Shown here piece after piece: positions 35,582 through 43,440 of a stretch of 64,000 bases of DNA. The stretch is from Ruminococcus difficilis (GTDB taxonomy: Bacteria > Bacillota_A > Clostridia > Oscillospirales > Acutalibacteraceae), in NCBI RefSeq assembly GCF_016680995.1, contig NZ_JAEQMG010000145.1, positions 1 to 64,000 of the forward strand, in the 5' to 3' direction. Under the pieces are notes generated by a model. That model was given only the letters and a program-made list of their open reading frames with translations, made no database searches and had not been told where the DNA came from. Each line of letters starts with the position of its first letter. Position 1 is the stretch's first letter. The position numbers were made by a program, and so were the translations under genes.

Positions 35582-35902
35582 TCAGGTCGTAGTAGGGGTC
35601 TGAGGTTCCCCCTCATCATCACCCGTAGCGGAAATGAGATTTGCCGCCTCGATGATGAAGGTGCCGAAATCCTCCAAATTCAGCTCCAGCTGTTTGACCT
35701 TCTCCTGCTCCTCTTTCGAAAACAGGACGTCAAACAGATGATAGATATCCTCTGTTGTGATATCTTCCTTCTTTTTCAGAGTGGGAGTAATCTCCAGAAC
35801 GTCAGTCGCTTTGTTGTTGACCTCGATCTCAACGCCATGGATGCGGAGTCGGGGCTTTTCTTCAAAGTTCAGCTTGTCGGTAATATCAACGACTCTTGCC
35901 AT
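35582..35902 (-). CDS. Tail assembly chaperone (G-like)
   Basis: 106 residues between the major tail protein and the tape measure gene, the fixed position of tail chaperones. Acidic: KLNFEEKPRLRIHGVEIEVNNKATDVLEI, then KEEQEKVKQLELNLEDFGTFI. It keeps the tape measure protein extended during tail assembly. The 3' end carries a GGGGG slip site. Confidence 0.8.
   Translation of the reverse strand: MARVVDITDKLNFEEKPRLRIHGVEIEVNNKATDVLEITPTLKKKEDITTEDIYHLFDVLFSKEEQEKVKQLELNLEDFGTFIIEAANLISATGDDEGEPQTPTTT
35604..35614 (-). other. Probable programmed -1 ribosomal frameshift site
   Basis: On the minus strand: GAG GGG GAA CC in the zero frame. A -1 slip on the five G gives GGG GGA ACC TCA and enters the downstream open frame. 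That frame is closed by two stops (TGA TGA) just before the G-run and is open after it, so the slip must occur here. Confidence 0.65.
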
Positions 35903-35972
35903 TGTTCATTCTCCTTTGTGGTATAAAAATACGGAGCTGCCTGATGACAGCTCCGCTGATTGATTACGGCCC

Positions 35973-36419
35973 TTATGCCGCGGGGGTAAAGACGGGCTTG
36001 CCGTTGCTCTGAACCTCGAATTCGAGAGGTCCGACGTTGGTAGCCGCGGCGGCGCCCAAAGCGCTGACACTGACAACAGCACTCTTGAACAGTGCTGTAG
36101 CACCGCTGGGGAATGTCCACAGGAAGTTCTTTTCTGCACTGCGGCCATTTTCGAAAGCGATGTTTGCCACCGTATCGTTGCCGGCGTCGCCGACATTACG
36201 CTTACCCTTGACGCTGATTTTGACGGATTTCGAGGTCATCATGCGTTTGACCCATCCTTCTTCGCCGTAGGCGTGCCACTCTTCAACGCCGTTATCAAAT
36301 GTGACGGAGTATTCCTCCATATCCGCGATCGGCGTAGCAGGCGTTTCGTTGCCCGACGCGCCGATAGCGAACTGGTTTTCATAGCACGGAAAAACACCGG
36401 TCGTAGGGGTGTTAGGCAT
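35973..36419 (-). CDS. Major tail (tube) protein
   Basis: About 148 residues from ATG 36419, with AAGGAG upstream. A tail-tube sandwich pattern is seen: YSVTFDNGVEEWHAYGEEGWVKRMMTSKSVKISVKGKRN, ending EFEVQSNGKPVFTPAA. It lies between the connector cluster and the tail chaperones. It forms the hexameric rings of the non-contractile tail. Confidence 0.85.
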   Translation of the reverse strand: MPNTPTTGVFPCYENQFAIGASGNETPATPIADMEEYSVTFDNGVEEWHAYGEEGWVKRMMTSKSVKISVKGKRNVGDAGNDTVANIAFENGRSAEKNFLWTFPSGATALFKSAVVSVSALGAAAATNVGPLEFEVQSNGKPVFTPAA

Positions 36420-36921
36420 TATTCTCATTCTCCTTTTCTACATAAAGTTCAAACTCAATGACGAATTCAAAAACGCCGTAGTCATCGGTACCGAAAAACA
36501 CGGGTTCGGGAACCGTCAGATCGATAAATTTGATTCTGCGTGTCGCTTCACTGTCGATGTCCGGGTAATGAACCGGGCAGGCGGGGACTTCCTCGTCGGG
36601 ATATTCTGCGTCCGGCCGCCTGTCGGTGATTCTCGACAGATCACTCGGTAAAGGTGTCCGCAGGAATTCAAAGATTTTTTCCGCGGCAAATTGCGACTGC
36701 TCCATATTGTGTGTATAGTGGATCAGCAGCGATATGCCGATGATTTCATAGCTTTCCAGACCGCCGTAAGCGCGGTATGGGCGGCCGCTGCGTTTGAGCG
36801 GATAAACGCCCATCGCCTTGTCGGGCTTGTTATCCAGCTTGCCGCAGTAGCCGCGGCGAAACAACTCGTGATAAACAGGAGCCCGTTTCAACCATGTCAA
36901 AACATCAAACACACTGATCAT
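36412..36921 (-). CDS. Minor capsid / tail terminator-like protein
   Basis: About 169 residues from ATG 36921, with AGGAG well spaced. It opens MISVFDVLTWLKRAPVY and ends FEFVIEFELYVEKENENNA. Position just before the major tail protein suggests the tail-terminator or head-tail joining role of the minor-capsid 3 type. It overlaps the tail protein start by 8 bp. Confidence 0.7.
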   Translation of the reverse strand: MISVFDVLTWLKRAPVYHELFRRGYCGKLDNKPDKAMGVYPLKRSGRPYRAYGGLESYEIIGISLLIHYTHNMEQSQFAAEKIFEFLRTPLPSDLSRITDRRPDAEYPDEEVPACPVHYPDIDSEATRRIKFIDLTVPEPVFFGTDDYGVFEFVIEFELYVEKENENNA

Positions 36922-37307
36922 AAGTTGTTCTCCTTCTTGTATATTGCGGCAAAGGTCTCCGAGGCAAAATCCTCGTGCTGACCGCCGGGGAGCCACGGCT
37001 CATACCATTCGCCGCGAGCGTTGGCATGAAATTCACGGTTGAAGTTGTACTCCGGATGGTAGTACAGCCTTCTGCCATAGGGCGTATCGGTCACGAGATC
37101 GACCTGTCCGGATGAGGCTTTGCTGTCATCCACAAAGGTGCTCTCATTTTGAAGGTTACCGGTTTCAAACGGAAAAACCTCCGCGTTCTTGACCTCGCTC
37201 AACAGTGCCGCGGCAGTCTGCTTCAGCGCCTTTGTCGGGGACGAGGTGAGCTTGTCCAGGGCAGGCATGTCGATCTCAACCGTAGAACTGACATCAAATC
37301 CGGACAT
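36918..37307 (-). CDS. Minor capsid protein (HK97 gp10 / minor_capsid_2-like)
   Basis: 129 residues: helical N-terminus (LTSSPTKALKQTAAALLSEV), then FPFETGNLQNESTF and TPYGRRLYYHPEYNFNREFHANARGEWYEPWL. The pattern 'TGxLxxS...PYxxxxxYG...A.WfepW' is that of gp10-like tail-completion proteins. Adjacent reading frames touch. Confidence 0.8.
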   Translation of the reverse strand: MSGFDVSSTVEIDMPALDKLTSSPTKALKQTAAALLSEVKNAEVFPFETGNLQNESTFVDDSKASSGQVDLVTDTPYGRRLYYHPEYNFNREFHANARGEWYEPWLPGGQHEDFASETFAAIYKKENNL

Positions 37308-37645
37308 CAGATCAGCTCCAAACAGGTATAATTGACGGTTCCGTCGGGGTTACGAGCCTTGATGCCGCGCAACACATGACGCCTTGCGCCGAACACCTTG
37401 ACCTCACCGCCGGAGATCACCGCCATATCGGGCGCGATATCGCCGTTGAAATACGCCTTTGCGCTGATTTCGACCAGCTTCTTCTGCTCGGTCATCACGG
37501 TCTTTGCGCCGTCCTGGTAATTGCACATCAGATCCGCCTCAAAGTCGGTGAAGGGCTCGCCCTTCTCGCTGAGACCTTCGCCGTGCAGTTTTACGTGGAT
37601 CGGGATCCTGCACACGGAATCGGGTACTAATTTCACATACTTCAT
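37307..37645 (-). CDS. Minor capsid protein (minor_capsid_1-like)
   Basis: About 112 residues, starting MKYVKLVPDSVCRIPIHVKLH. A small beta-rich connector protein with FGARRHVLRGIKARNPDGTVNY near the end. Third in a series of four short connector genes that overlap by a few bases. Confidence 0.72.
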   Translation of the reverse strand: MKYVKLVPDSVCRIPIHVKLHGEGLSEKGEPFTDFEADLMCNYQDGAKTVMTEQKKLVEISAKAYFNGDIAPDMAVISGGEVKVFGARRHVLRGIKARNPDGTVNYTCLELI

Positions 37646-38031
37646 AATACTCTGCACGTCAGTCCTGTCTGCCGCAGCAAGCCGAATACTTCCTGCGGAA
37701 TGATCACGCCGCCCACACGCAGCACCGCCGCATCGTCAAAGCTCATCGACACGCCGCTGATCGCGTATGACTTGAGCGTTGAACTGAGCAGCTCGGCATT
37801 ATCGTCCTTGAAGGTCAGAAATCGAGCGCACACACGCAGCAGCGTGTCCTGTTGGAACCGCGTCAAAGCGGCATAATCCGTGATACGGTTGAAGGTCAGT
37901 GTGTTGATATCCTCGCACACGCTTTTCACGACAGGGAGGATGCCCTCGCTGTAGGTGATCTCTGTATCAGCGAGGACAGTGTCCAACAGCTCGTGATCAT
38001 TCGCGATCAAAGCGGAATAGAGATCAGGCAT
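37642..38031 (-). CDS. Head-tail connector (gp6-like adaptor)
   Basis: About 129 residues from ATG 38031, with GGTGAG before it. All-helical with ITDYAALTRFQQDTLLRVCARFLTFKDDNAELLSS, the layout of gp6/gp15 adaptor proteins that sit under the portal. First of the connector set after the capsid genes. Confidence 0.7.
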   Translation of the reverse strand: MPDLYSALIANDHELLDTVLADTEITYSEGILPVVKSVCEDINTLTFNRITDYAALTRFQQDTLLRVCARFLTFKDDNAELLSSTLKSYAISGVSMSFDDAAVLRVGGVIIPQEVFGLLRQTGLTCRVL

Positions 38032-38033
38032 GA

Positions 38034-38303
38034 TCACTCACCCTTTCCGGGATCGTTCTCCTTGCCGCTGTCGCCCTTCTTGAGCTCCTTGATCTGCTTC
38101 TTCAGCTCCTTGTTCTCCGCGGCGAGCTTATCGCGCTCCGCCTTCAAGGTCTCGAACTCCTCCAAAGGCACCTTCTTGCCGATGGCGTGCTCCTTGAGAT
38201 TACCCTTCTCATCGACAATATCAAAGCCGCGTGCCCTGTACGTCTCCTTCTCAACATCATTGGCGATGTTATACTCGCGGTTTTCCTTAACAGCTCTCAG
38301 CAT
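38034..38303 (-). CDS. Hypothetical head-module protein with coiled coil
   Basis: 89 residues. N-terminal half ENREYNIANDVEKETYRARGFDIVD resembles small proteins found after phage capsid genes. The second half is a Lys/Glu heptad coil (LEEFETLKAERDKLAAENKEL) with a charged Gly/Lys tail. Role unknown, possibly capsid decoration or scaffold-like. Confidence 0.65.
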   Translation of the reverse strand: MLRAVKENREYNIANDVEKETYRARGFDIVDEKGNLKEHAIGKKVPLEEFETLKAERDKLAAENKELKKQIKELKKGDSGKENDPGKGE

Positions 38304-38315
38304 GTTATCGCCTCC

Positions 38316-39206
38316 TTACGACGCCGCGTTGATGCGGCAGCCCTTTGCCAGCAGCTCATCGATACCGAAGGTACCGTTGAAGCGGCGGTTCTGGTACAGA
38401 TAGCGGTCGGAGGTACGGCTATCGGAACCGGGCTCGAACATCTTGATGTAGGAATACTTCACGCGGGAGACCTGTGCCTCGGGATCAACCAGAATGTAGT
38501 TGATCTGCTTGCCGGAAGCAGCGACAGCATAACCATTGGTGAAATTGTAGGCGGTCATGAAGCGACCGGAGGGAACCTTCTTGATCTTGCCGATATCGTC
38601 CAGCGAATAGACGCGGCGATCGATACGGTTGCCGCTACCGCTGACATTCAGCTCTCTCTCGATGCCCTGGGCGTTTTTCAGCAGCTTGTGGGTGCCGTTG
38701 GTGAGATAGAGGATGCATCTCTCGAGCGGTACCCCTTCATCTGCCAACGCAACCATATCGTCGTCGAGCTTCCCGAGGATATTCGCGGTAGTGAGAGCGG
38801 TGTTATCAACGGTAACGCCGGCGCGGACGGCTTCGGTGTACAGTTTACTGAAAGTGTAGCAATCCAGCTCGGGAATCGCCTGAGTGTTCTCGAAACGCTT
38901 ATGGATATTAGCGACCGATACGACCTGATTGGTCTCGTCGACATCCATCGGATCCACAGCGAACTCGATGTCACGGTCGTGATCGAGCGACACGAGCTGG
39001 AAATCGTTCTGGTAGATACCGGAGTTAAACTGCGCGGCACGGGTGTGATCCTTATAGCCCGACACCGAAAGGGTGGGGAGCTTCAGATTCTTGGTGTTGA
39101 TAATCTGGATGTCCTCATTGGAATGGTACAGATCGTCGCTGAGCAGCGCCTGACCGTACAGTTCACGGAGGACATTACCGAATGTGGTTACATAATTCAA
39201 GGGCAT
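38316..39206 (-). CDS. Major capsid protein
   Basis: 296 residues, next to a DUF4355-type scaffold, as expected. It opens PLNYVTTFGNVLRELYGQ and has HK97-like motifs: VDPMDVDETNQVVSVANIHKRFE, CYTFSKLYTEAV, then CILYLTNGTHKLLK, NYILVDPEAQVSRVKYSYIKMFEPG. The length fits HK97-fold capsids without a large delta domain. It makes the icosahedral shell. Confidence 0.88.
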   Translation of the reverse strand: MPLNYVTTFGNVLRELYGQALLSDDLYHSNEDIQIINTKNLKLPTLSVSGYKDHTRAAQFNSGIYQNDFQLVSLDHDRDIEFAVDPMDVDETNQVVSVANIHKRFENTQAIPELDCYTFSKLYTEAVRAGVTVDNTALTTANILGKLDDDMVALADEGVPLERCILYLTNGTHKLLKNAQGIERELNVSGSGNRIDRRVYSLDDIGKIKKVPSGRFMTAYNFTNGYAVAASGKQINYILVDPEAQVSRVKYSYIKMFEPGSDSRTSDRYLYQNRRFNGTFGIDELLAKGCRINAAS

Positions 39207-39221
39207 ATATCATTCTCCTTT

Positions 39222-39809
39222 TTATTTCTTTTTTACGCCGAAGATGCCGCGAAGCATATCTTGGTCGACATCATCGTCATCCTTACCGTTGCCGCCGATC
39301 CTATTAAAGCCTTTACCACCTGCACTCTGGGTACCCTTGAGCGCGGGAACGTCCTCGAGGACCTTCTTGACGGCTGCGGTGAGGGCGTCGTCTTTGACTT
39401 TGCCGTTTTCGTCGGTGACGTTGGTCAGATCAGCCATGCGGAGCAGATAATCCACAGAAGCCATCGGGACGCCCTGTTTGAGCGCCTCTTTCATCGCGGC
39501 GGTGTTGATACGTTCCTGCATCAAAGCGTTCTGCGTGGTGCTCAGATCGCTCTGCAGCTTTCCGACGTCGGGCGTGTTCTTCGCCTTCTGATCCTTGAAC
39601 GCCGCGATCGCCTGCTTCATCTCGTCAGAGGATAACCCCTGGTTCTTGAAGTAGTTCTTGAGGATCGTTTCCTCATCGGCGCGTTGCTTGCCGCTGATGA
39701 TCCCTGCGAGCTTGTCATAGTCAAACTCAGGGGTGGTCTGATTACCGCCCTGCTGATTCTGCTGGTTCTGCTGGTTGTTCTGCTGATTCTGGTTATTGTT
39801 TTCGCTCAT
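39222..39809 (-). CDS. Capsid scaffolding protein (DUF4355-like)
   Basis: 195 residues. A Gln/Asn-rich N-terminus is followed by a helical core (FDYDKLAGIISGKQRADEET, LSSDEMKQAIAAFKDQKAK, long coil 75-120) and a basic C-terminus (GGKGFNRIGGNGKDDDDVDQ). This is the usual layout of DUF4355 scaffolds found just before the capsid gene. It templates procapsid assembly and is then released. Confidence 0.88.
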   Translation of the reverse strand: MSENNNQNQQNNQQNQQNQQGGNQTTPEFDYDKLAGIISGKQRADEETILKNYFKNQGLSSDEMKQAIAAFKDQKAKNTPDVGKLQSDLSTTQNALMQERINTAAMKEALKQGVPMASVDYLLRMADLTNVTDENGKVKDDALTAAVKKVLEDVPALKGTQSAGGKGFNRIGGNGKDDDDVDQDMLRGIFGVKKK

Positions 39810-39878
39810 AATAAGCTCCTTTCAGTTGTAAGAGTGTCTCTCTGTATCAGTTTTCGGGGTGTCCTCCCCTGTTGTATC

Positions 39879-39919
39879 AATCGTCATTGCGAGGCATTGA
39901 TGCCGCGGCAATCTCAACC
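39879..39919 (-). repeat. Dispersed short repeat, short copy R3, inside the prophage
   Basis: On the minus strand: GGTTGAGATTGCCGCGGCA...TGCCTCGCAATGACGATTG, the two ends of the chromosomal repeat with the centre missing. It is bracketed by imperfect direct repeats (CAGTTTTC-GGGGTGTCCTCCCC at 39848-39870 and CAGTTTTTCACGGTGTCCTCCCG at 39931-39956). The gap 39810-39985 has no gene. Confidence 0.75.
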
Positions 39920-39985
39920 GCTATACAACTCAGTTTTTCACGGTGTCCTCCCGTAGTTTCAAGCCTTCGGGCATAAAAAGAGCGA

Positions 39986-40180
39986 CTACTTTTCAGCAGT
40001 CGCTTTCTGTGCGTCGGCGTCGGGCTTCTCAGCCAGACCCAACGATATCAACTTTTCGCCGCGGTCGGGGCTGACGTCCAGCTCCTCACCCACCTTCTTC
40101 AGCTTCAAGCTGTCGGTCTTGTCGTAAAAAGCACGCTTGACTTTCAGCTTGACGTTCTTCTCTTTTACAGCTTTTTCCAC
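39986..40180 (-). CDS. Small head-module protein
   Basis: 64 residues from a GTG start, preceded by AAAAGGAGGTGATAT. KNVKLKVKRAFYDKTDSLKLKKVGEELDVSPDRGEKLISLGLAE resembles short phage proteins that lie between minor head and scaffold genes. Function unknown. Confidence 0.7.
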   Translation of the reverse strand: MEKAVKEKNVKLKVKRAFYDKTDSLKLKKVGEELDVSPDRGEKLISLGLAEKPDADAQKATAEK

Positions 40181-40205
40181 ATCATATCACCTCCTTTTGG
40201 GCATC

Positions 40206-40400
40206 AAAAAACCGCCCTCATAGAGAACGGTCAAATCACGATATAGAAACAGCCACTTATACAAAGAGTACAAGTGGCTGAAAGCTTGGTTATTTGGCAG
40301 GCGTGGCGTACTCCTGCATCTCTCGGAATTACTTCCTGTCATACCATCGGCGTGTGGATGCCACGAAATTGTCCACCTCAAATAACCTATTCTTATTGTA
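40206..40400 (-). ncRNA. Candidate small RNA with terminator between head genes
   Basis: No convincing gene. Read leftward the segment has a hairpin AGCCACTT...AAGTGGCT (40252-40280). It ends in an intrinsic terminator: ACCGTTCTC-tat-GAGGGCGGT with TTTTTT (about 40206-40231). The structure, inside an otherwise tightly packed head operon, suggests a small transcript or the leader of a lost small-toxin gene. I recall similar leaders next to short hydrophobic toxins in Clostridia, but cannot confirm it. Confidence 0.4.
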
Positions 40401-40417
40401 CTTATATTTTAGCACAT

Positions 40418-41962
40418 TTATTCAGCTTTGTAAAGTATTTTCTTAGTCCTCAGGTATCTGTTATAACGTTTTTCCGATACTTTAAGAAATGTAATAACAG
40501 AGTTTTTGTATTCTTTAGGATCATCGCTGGTATGAAGTCGCAAAATGACCTGGTACCGTTTATCGTTATCCTCAATATGTTTTAATACAAAAGCGGTATT
40601 TGGCTTGTTAGCTTCAAGAATATAATCAGGTTTACTAATGATCTCAGCAATATACTGATAATACTGTTCATAATCATTAGGGTGTTTTTCCTTAATATGC
40701 GCGATCTGTGTATCTGTGATAATAACTTCATCAGTTGTTATATCGTCCGTTATACACTTGTAAATATCCTTGTCGAGTTTTCCAATATGTTTCACTGATA
40801 TATTAACTCCGCTGTTTGATAATTTGGCTATCGTTTTTATCATTATACCACTTTTAATTGCTTTTGCAAGCTGTTTTTCGTGATAAGACTGCCATTTTTC
40901 GGTATATTCCGCCCACTGCTCTGCGCGGCTGCGGTACATCTTTTTGTTATCAGGATCAAGGGCATATTTTGAGAGGCGTTTGTTCATCTTCTCCATGCGC
41001 TTGCCGTATGTCGCCTTCTGCTCGGCGCGCTCGATCTCAGTAAGATCTTCCTGCGCTTTCTTCGGCAGTACTTCCTGATCGGGCGAGGTGCTGATCCCCT
41101 CGATATACAGGGATGAGCTGTCCTTACAGCGCGGATGGAACAGCCCCGACTTCATGGCGTCACTGAGCAGAGGGTATTTACCGCCGTGATCAGAAGGCTT
41201 GCCGCCGGCATAGACGTCATCGATGAACACCATCCCGACAAAATCCGCGCATCGGCCGCACGCGCCGTGACGACGATTGATGATGACGGTGGTGATTCCC
41301 CACTCCTGCATCTTCATGCCCTCGCCGCGCAGATAGGCGCGCTTGTTGGCGGTACGGATCGCCATCTCGGCGTAATCGTGCAGCGTATGCCGCGCGCCGT
41401 TGCTGTATTCCACACACTGCAGACCGGCGCTGAGCATGTCCTTTGTCGCCATATCGACCGCCTGCTCGTAGGTAGCGGCGCCGGAATTCATAAAGGTCTG
41501 GGCGCTGAATATTGCTTTTCGATAAGCGTCATTGGAACGGCGAAGGACGGCGAATTCGGCACGGCCGAGATCGTCGGTCGTTGATCTGACCAGGGCGTTC
41601 ATCTTACGCTCATTGAGCTTAAAGAACGACGCCTGCATCGCGGAAGAAGGTCGGCTCGGGGTAAAGCCCTTTTGGATCGCCTTGAGGATCTTCTGCTCCT
41701 GCCGATAGCCTGCGTCGTCGGCGGTGTTTCTCAGCATCTCGCCGACCCGGTCGTTCAACTCGGCGAACTCTGTGGAAAACTTCTCCTTGTTATTGCGGCG
41801 GTACTCTTCCAGCGCCTCGAGCTGTTTTGCCTGCCACTGTTCCCAGTTATAGCCCTCGACGGTCTCCTCCGCGCGGTGATGCTTGAAATTCCGCATCATG
41901 GAATCGATCAGGTAGTTCTCGATCCGCTCAAACGCACGGGAAAGATCATACTCTTCCGACAT
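40418..41962 (-). CDS. Phage minor head protein with C-terminal PBECR-like nuclease domain
   Basis: 514 residues. Residues 1-340 are the minor head/MuF-type protein: WEQWQAKQLEALEEYRRNNK, then HTLHDYAEMAIRTANKRAYLRGEG and INRRHGACGRCADFVGMVFID with HPRCKDSSSLY. After a linker the last 130 residues form a separate domain (DEVIITDTQIAHIKEKHPNDY, PDYILEANKPN, VILRLHTSDDPKEYKNSVIT, RRYNRYLRTKKI-like KRYNRYLRTKKILYK). This matches the phage-Barnase-EndoU-ColicinE5-RelE (PBECR) nuclease type. It could be ejected with DNA. GC drops in this domain, suggesting a swapped tip. Confidence 0.85.
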   Translation of the reverse strand: MSEEYDLSRAFERIENYLIDSMMRNFKHHRAEETVEGYNWEQWQAKQLEALEEYRRNNKEKFSTEFAELNDRVGEMLRNTADDAGYRQEQKILKAIQKGFTPSRPSSAMQASFFKLNERKMNALVRSTTDDLGRAEFAVLRRSNDAYRKAIFSAQTFMNSGAATYEQAVDMATKDMLSAGLQCVEYSNGARHTLHDYAEMAIRTANKRAYLRGEGMKMQEWGITTVIINRRHGACGRCADFVGMVFIDDVYAGGKPSDHGGKYPLLSDAMKSGLFHPRCKDSSSLYIEGISTSPDQEVLPKKAQEDLTEIERAEQKATYGKRMEKMNKRLSKYALDPDNKKMYRSRAEQWAEYTEKWQSYHEKQLAKAIKSGIMIKTIAKLSNSGVNISVKHIGKLDKDIYKCITDDITTDEVIITDTQIAHIKEKHPNDYEQYYQYIAEIISKPDYILEANKPNTAFVLKHIEDNDKRYQVILRLHTSDDPKEYKNSVITFLKVSEKRYNRYLRTKKILYKAE

Positions 41963-43440
41963 CAGACGTCACCGTCGAGATTGGCGGCAGGCGGATCGCC
42001 CATCGTGACGATTCCCTGCTCCTCCTTGATACGGCGGACTTCCTGTTCCTTCCATTCGTCGTCCTTACTGTCGCCGTACAGCTCTTCGACAGCCGCCTCG
42101 GTGGACATGATACCGCCTGTCTTTCCTTTGGAAACAGTCTCGACCTGGCTTTCAAAGCTCGGGTTCGCGTACTCGCCGAAGTTGACCTTGACCGTCGGCT
42201 TCTCGACATTCTGTTCATGCCAGATCTGACCGGCACACACGGCGGCGATCACCAGTTCGGGCAGAACGTCATTGAGCAATTCAATAATATTTCCGCGGGT
42301 ATAGAGCGTCGCCTTCTCTTTCTCACGCTGGGCGTCGGCATTATCAAGCTTCTTGACGTCGATGCCGAGGGTCGACGGACTGATGATGCCCTGCAGCGCA
42401 AGATCAAGCGCGGTGATATAGGTCGAGAGGTAGCTCTCGTGCTGGATCTGCGCCTGACCGGTCGTGATCTTGCTGTTGCTGTTCTCGGACATATCCTGCG
42501 CCACTTCGATAAAGCGGTTATCAAAGGAATTCGGCTTGAGCAGCTTGCCGTTATCGGGATCACGAGGGATCAGATTCTCAGGAATGTACTCCTTTGTCCG
42601 CCCCGCTCTGAGCGCGTCCATCCACTGGCTCCATGCTTCATCCAGCGCGTCAAAGGCGTCGGACTTTCCCTCGTACAGGCTCTCGCCCCTTCCCTCGTAG
42701 CTCTCCGATTCACCGTAGATGACCGGTACCGCCAGCATCACACTCTTATCAAAGCCGACGCCCTGCCCGTCGACCCATTTGGTCTGAGGGATGAAGCCGG
42801 TAGGGATTGGCTCGTCGTTATCGTTATACAGCTCATAGAGAATATAGCCGTAGCCGTACCGCTCCTTGAAGGTGTATTTTCTGTTGTTATGGGTGTAGGT
42901 CGCCAAGAATACGGTCTCGGTGATCCTGCCGCGGCTGCGAACGAACTCCACATTCTCGCCTGACACATACTCGATGATTGGCACATCGCCGCTGAGCGTC
43001 CGGTCAAAGCTCACCTTGAAGGCGCCGTCGCCGACGATCAGAATCTTCTTGAGGAATCTTTTCAACAGCTTCTTGAATTTGTTATCCTCTGCGATCTTCT
43101 CCCACTGCTCTGCGGCGGTCGGCTCGGTGATCTCCAGACCGTTGTAGTCGTGCAGGATGATATTGCCGATCGTCTTGATAATCAGCTTCGGGATACCGGT
43201 GTGGAGCTTGTGGATCTCCATTCCCTTCGTCGACGACGCCTTCCAGAACAGCGTCGGGCTGACGTCGAGCTGCCTGTAAAAATCAGACAGCTCCCAGCTG
43301 TCGCCGCGATACCACAGCTTATTGCGCGCGATATTACCGTAGAAATCCAGCCGTTGCTGCAGCACGATCTGCTGATTGGCGGCAGGCTCGATATGTAAAA
43401 AGTTCCTGATTTTGTTTCTCAAAAAATCACCCAGTTTCAT
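41962..43440 (-). CDS. Phage portal protein (SPP1 gp6-like)
   Basis: About 492 residues from ATG 43440; an ATG at 43467 gives nine more. Typical portal elements are seen: WYRGDSWELSDFYRQLD, IIKTIGNIILHDYNGLEI, GDGAFKVSFDR, a KERYGYGYILYELYNDND clip, and HESYLSTYITALDLALQGIISPSTLGI. It forms the dodecameric ring for DNA packaging. It is between terminase and minor head genes. Confidence 0.92.
   Translation of the reverse strand: MKLGDFLRNKIRNFLHIEPAANQQIVLQQRLDFYGNIARNKLWYRGDSWELSDFYRQLDVSPTLFWKASSTKGMEIHKLHTGIPKLIIKTIGNIILHDYNGLEITEPTAAEQWEKIAEDNKFKKLLKRFLKKILIVGDGAFKVSFDRTLSGDVPIIEYVSGENVEFVRSRGRITETVFLATYTHNNRKYTFKERYGYGYILYELYNDNDEPIPTGFIPQTKWVDGQGVGFDKSVMLAVPVIYGESESYEGRGESLYEGKSDAFDALDEAWSQWMDALRAGRTKEYIPENLIPRDPDNGKLLKPNSFDNRFIEVAQDMSENSNSKITTGQAQIQHESYLSTYITALDLALQGIISPSTLGIDVKKLDNADAQREKEKATLYTRGNIIELLNDVLPELVIAAVCAGQIWHEQNVEKPTVKVNFGEYANPSFESQVETVSKGKTGGIMSTEAAVEELYGDSKDDEWKEQEVRRIKEEQGIVTMGDPPAANLDGDV

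Noticed and set aside
38187..39635. Long antisense frame (482 codons) over capsid and scaffold genes
   Set aside because: A shadow frame of GC-rich codons opposite clearly recognisable phage genes; no family features.
40187..40381. 64-codon minus-strand frame in the head operon gap
   Set aside because: No ribosome site, poor protein composition, and it runs through a hairpin and terminator.
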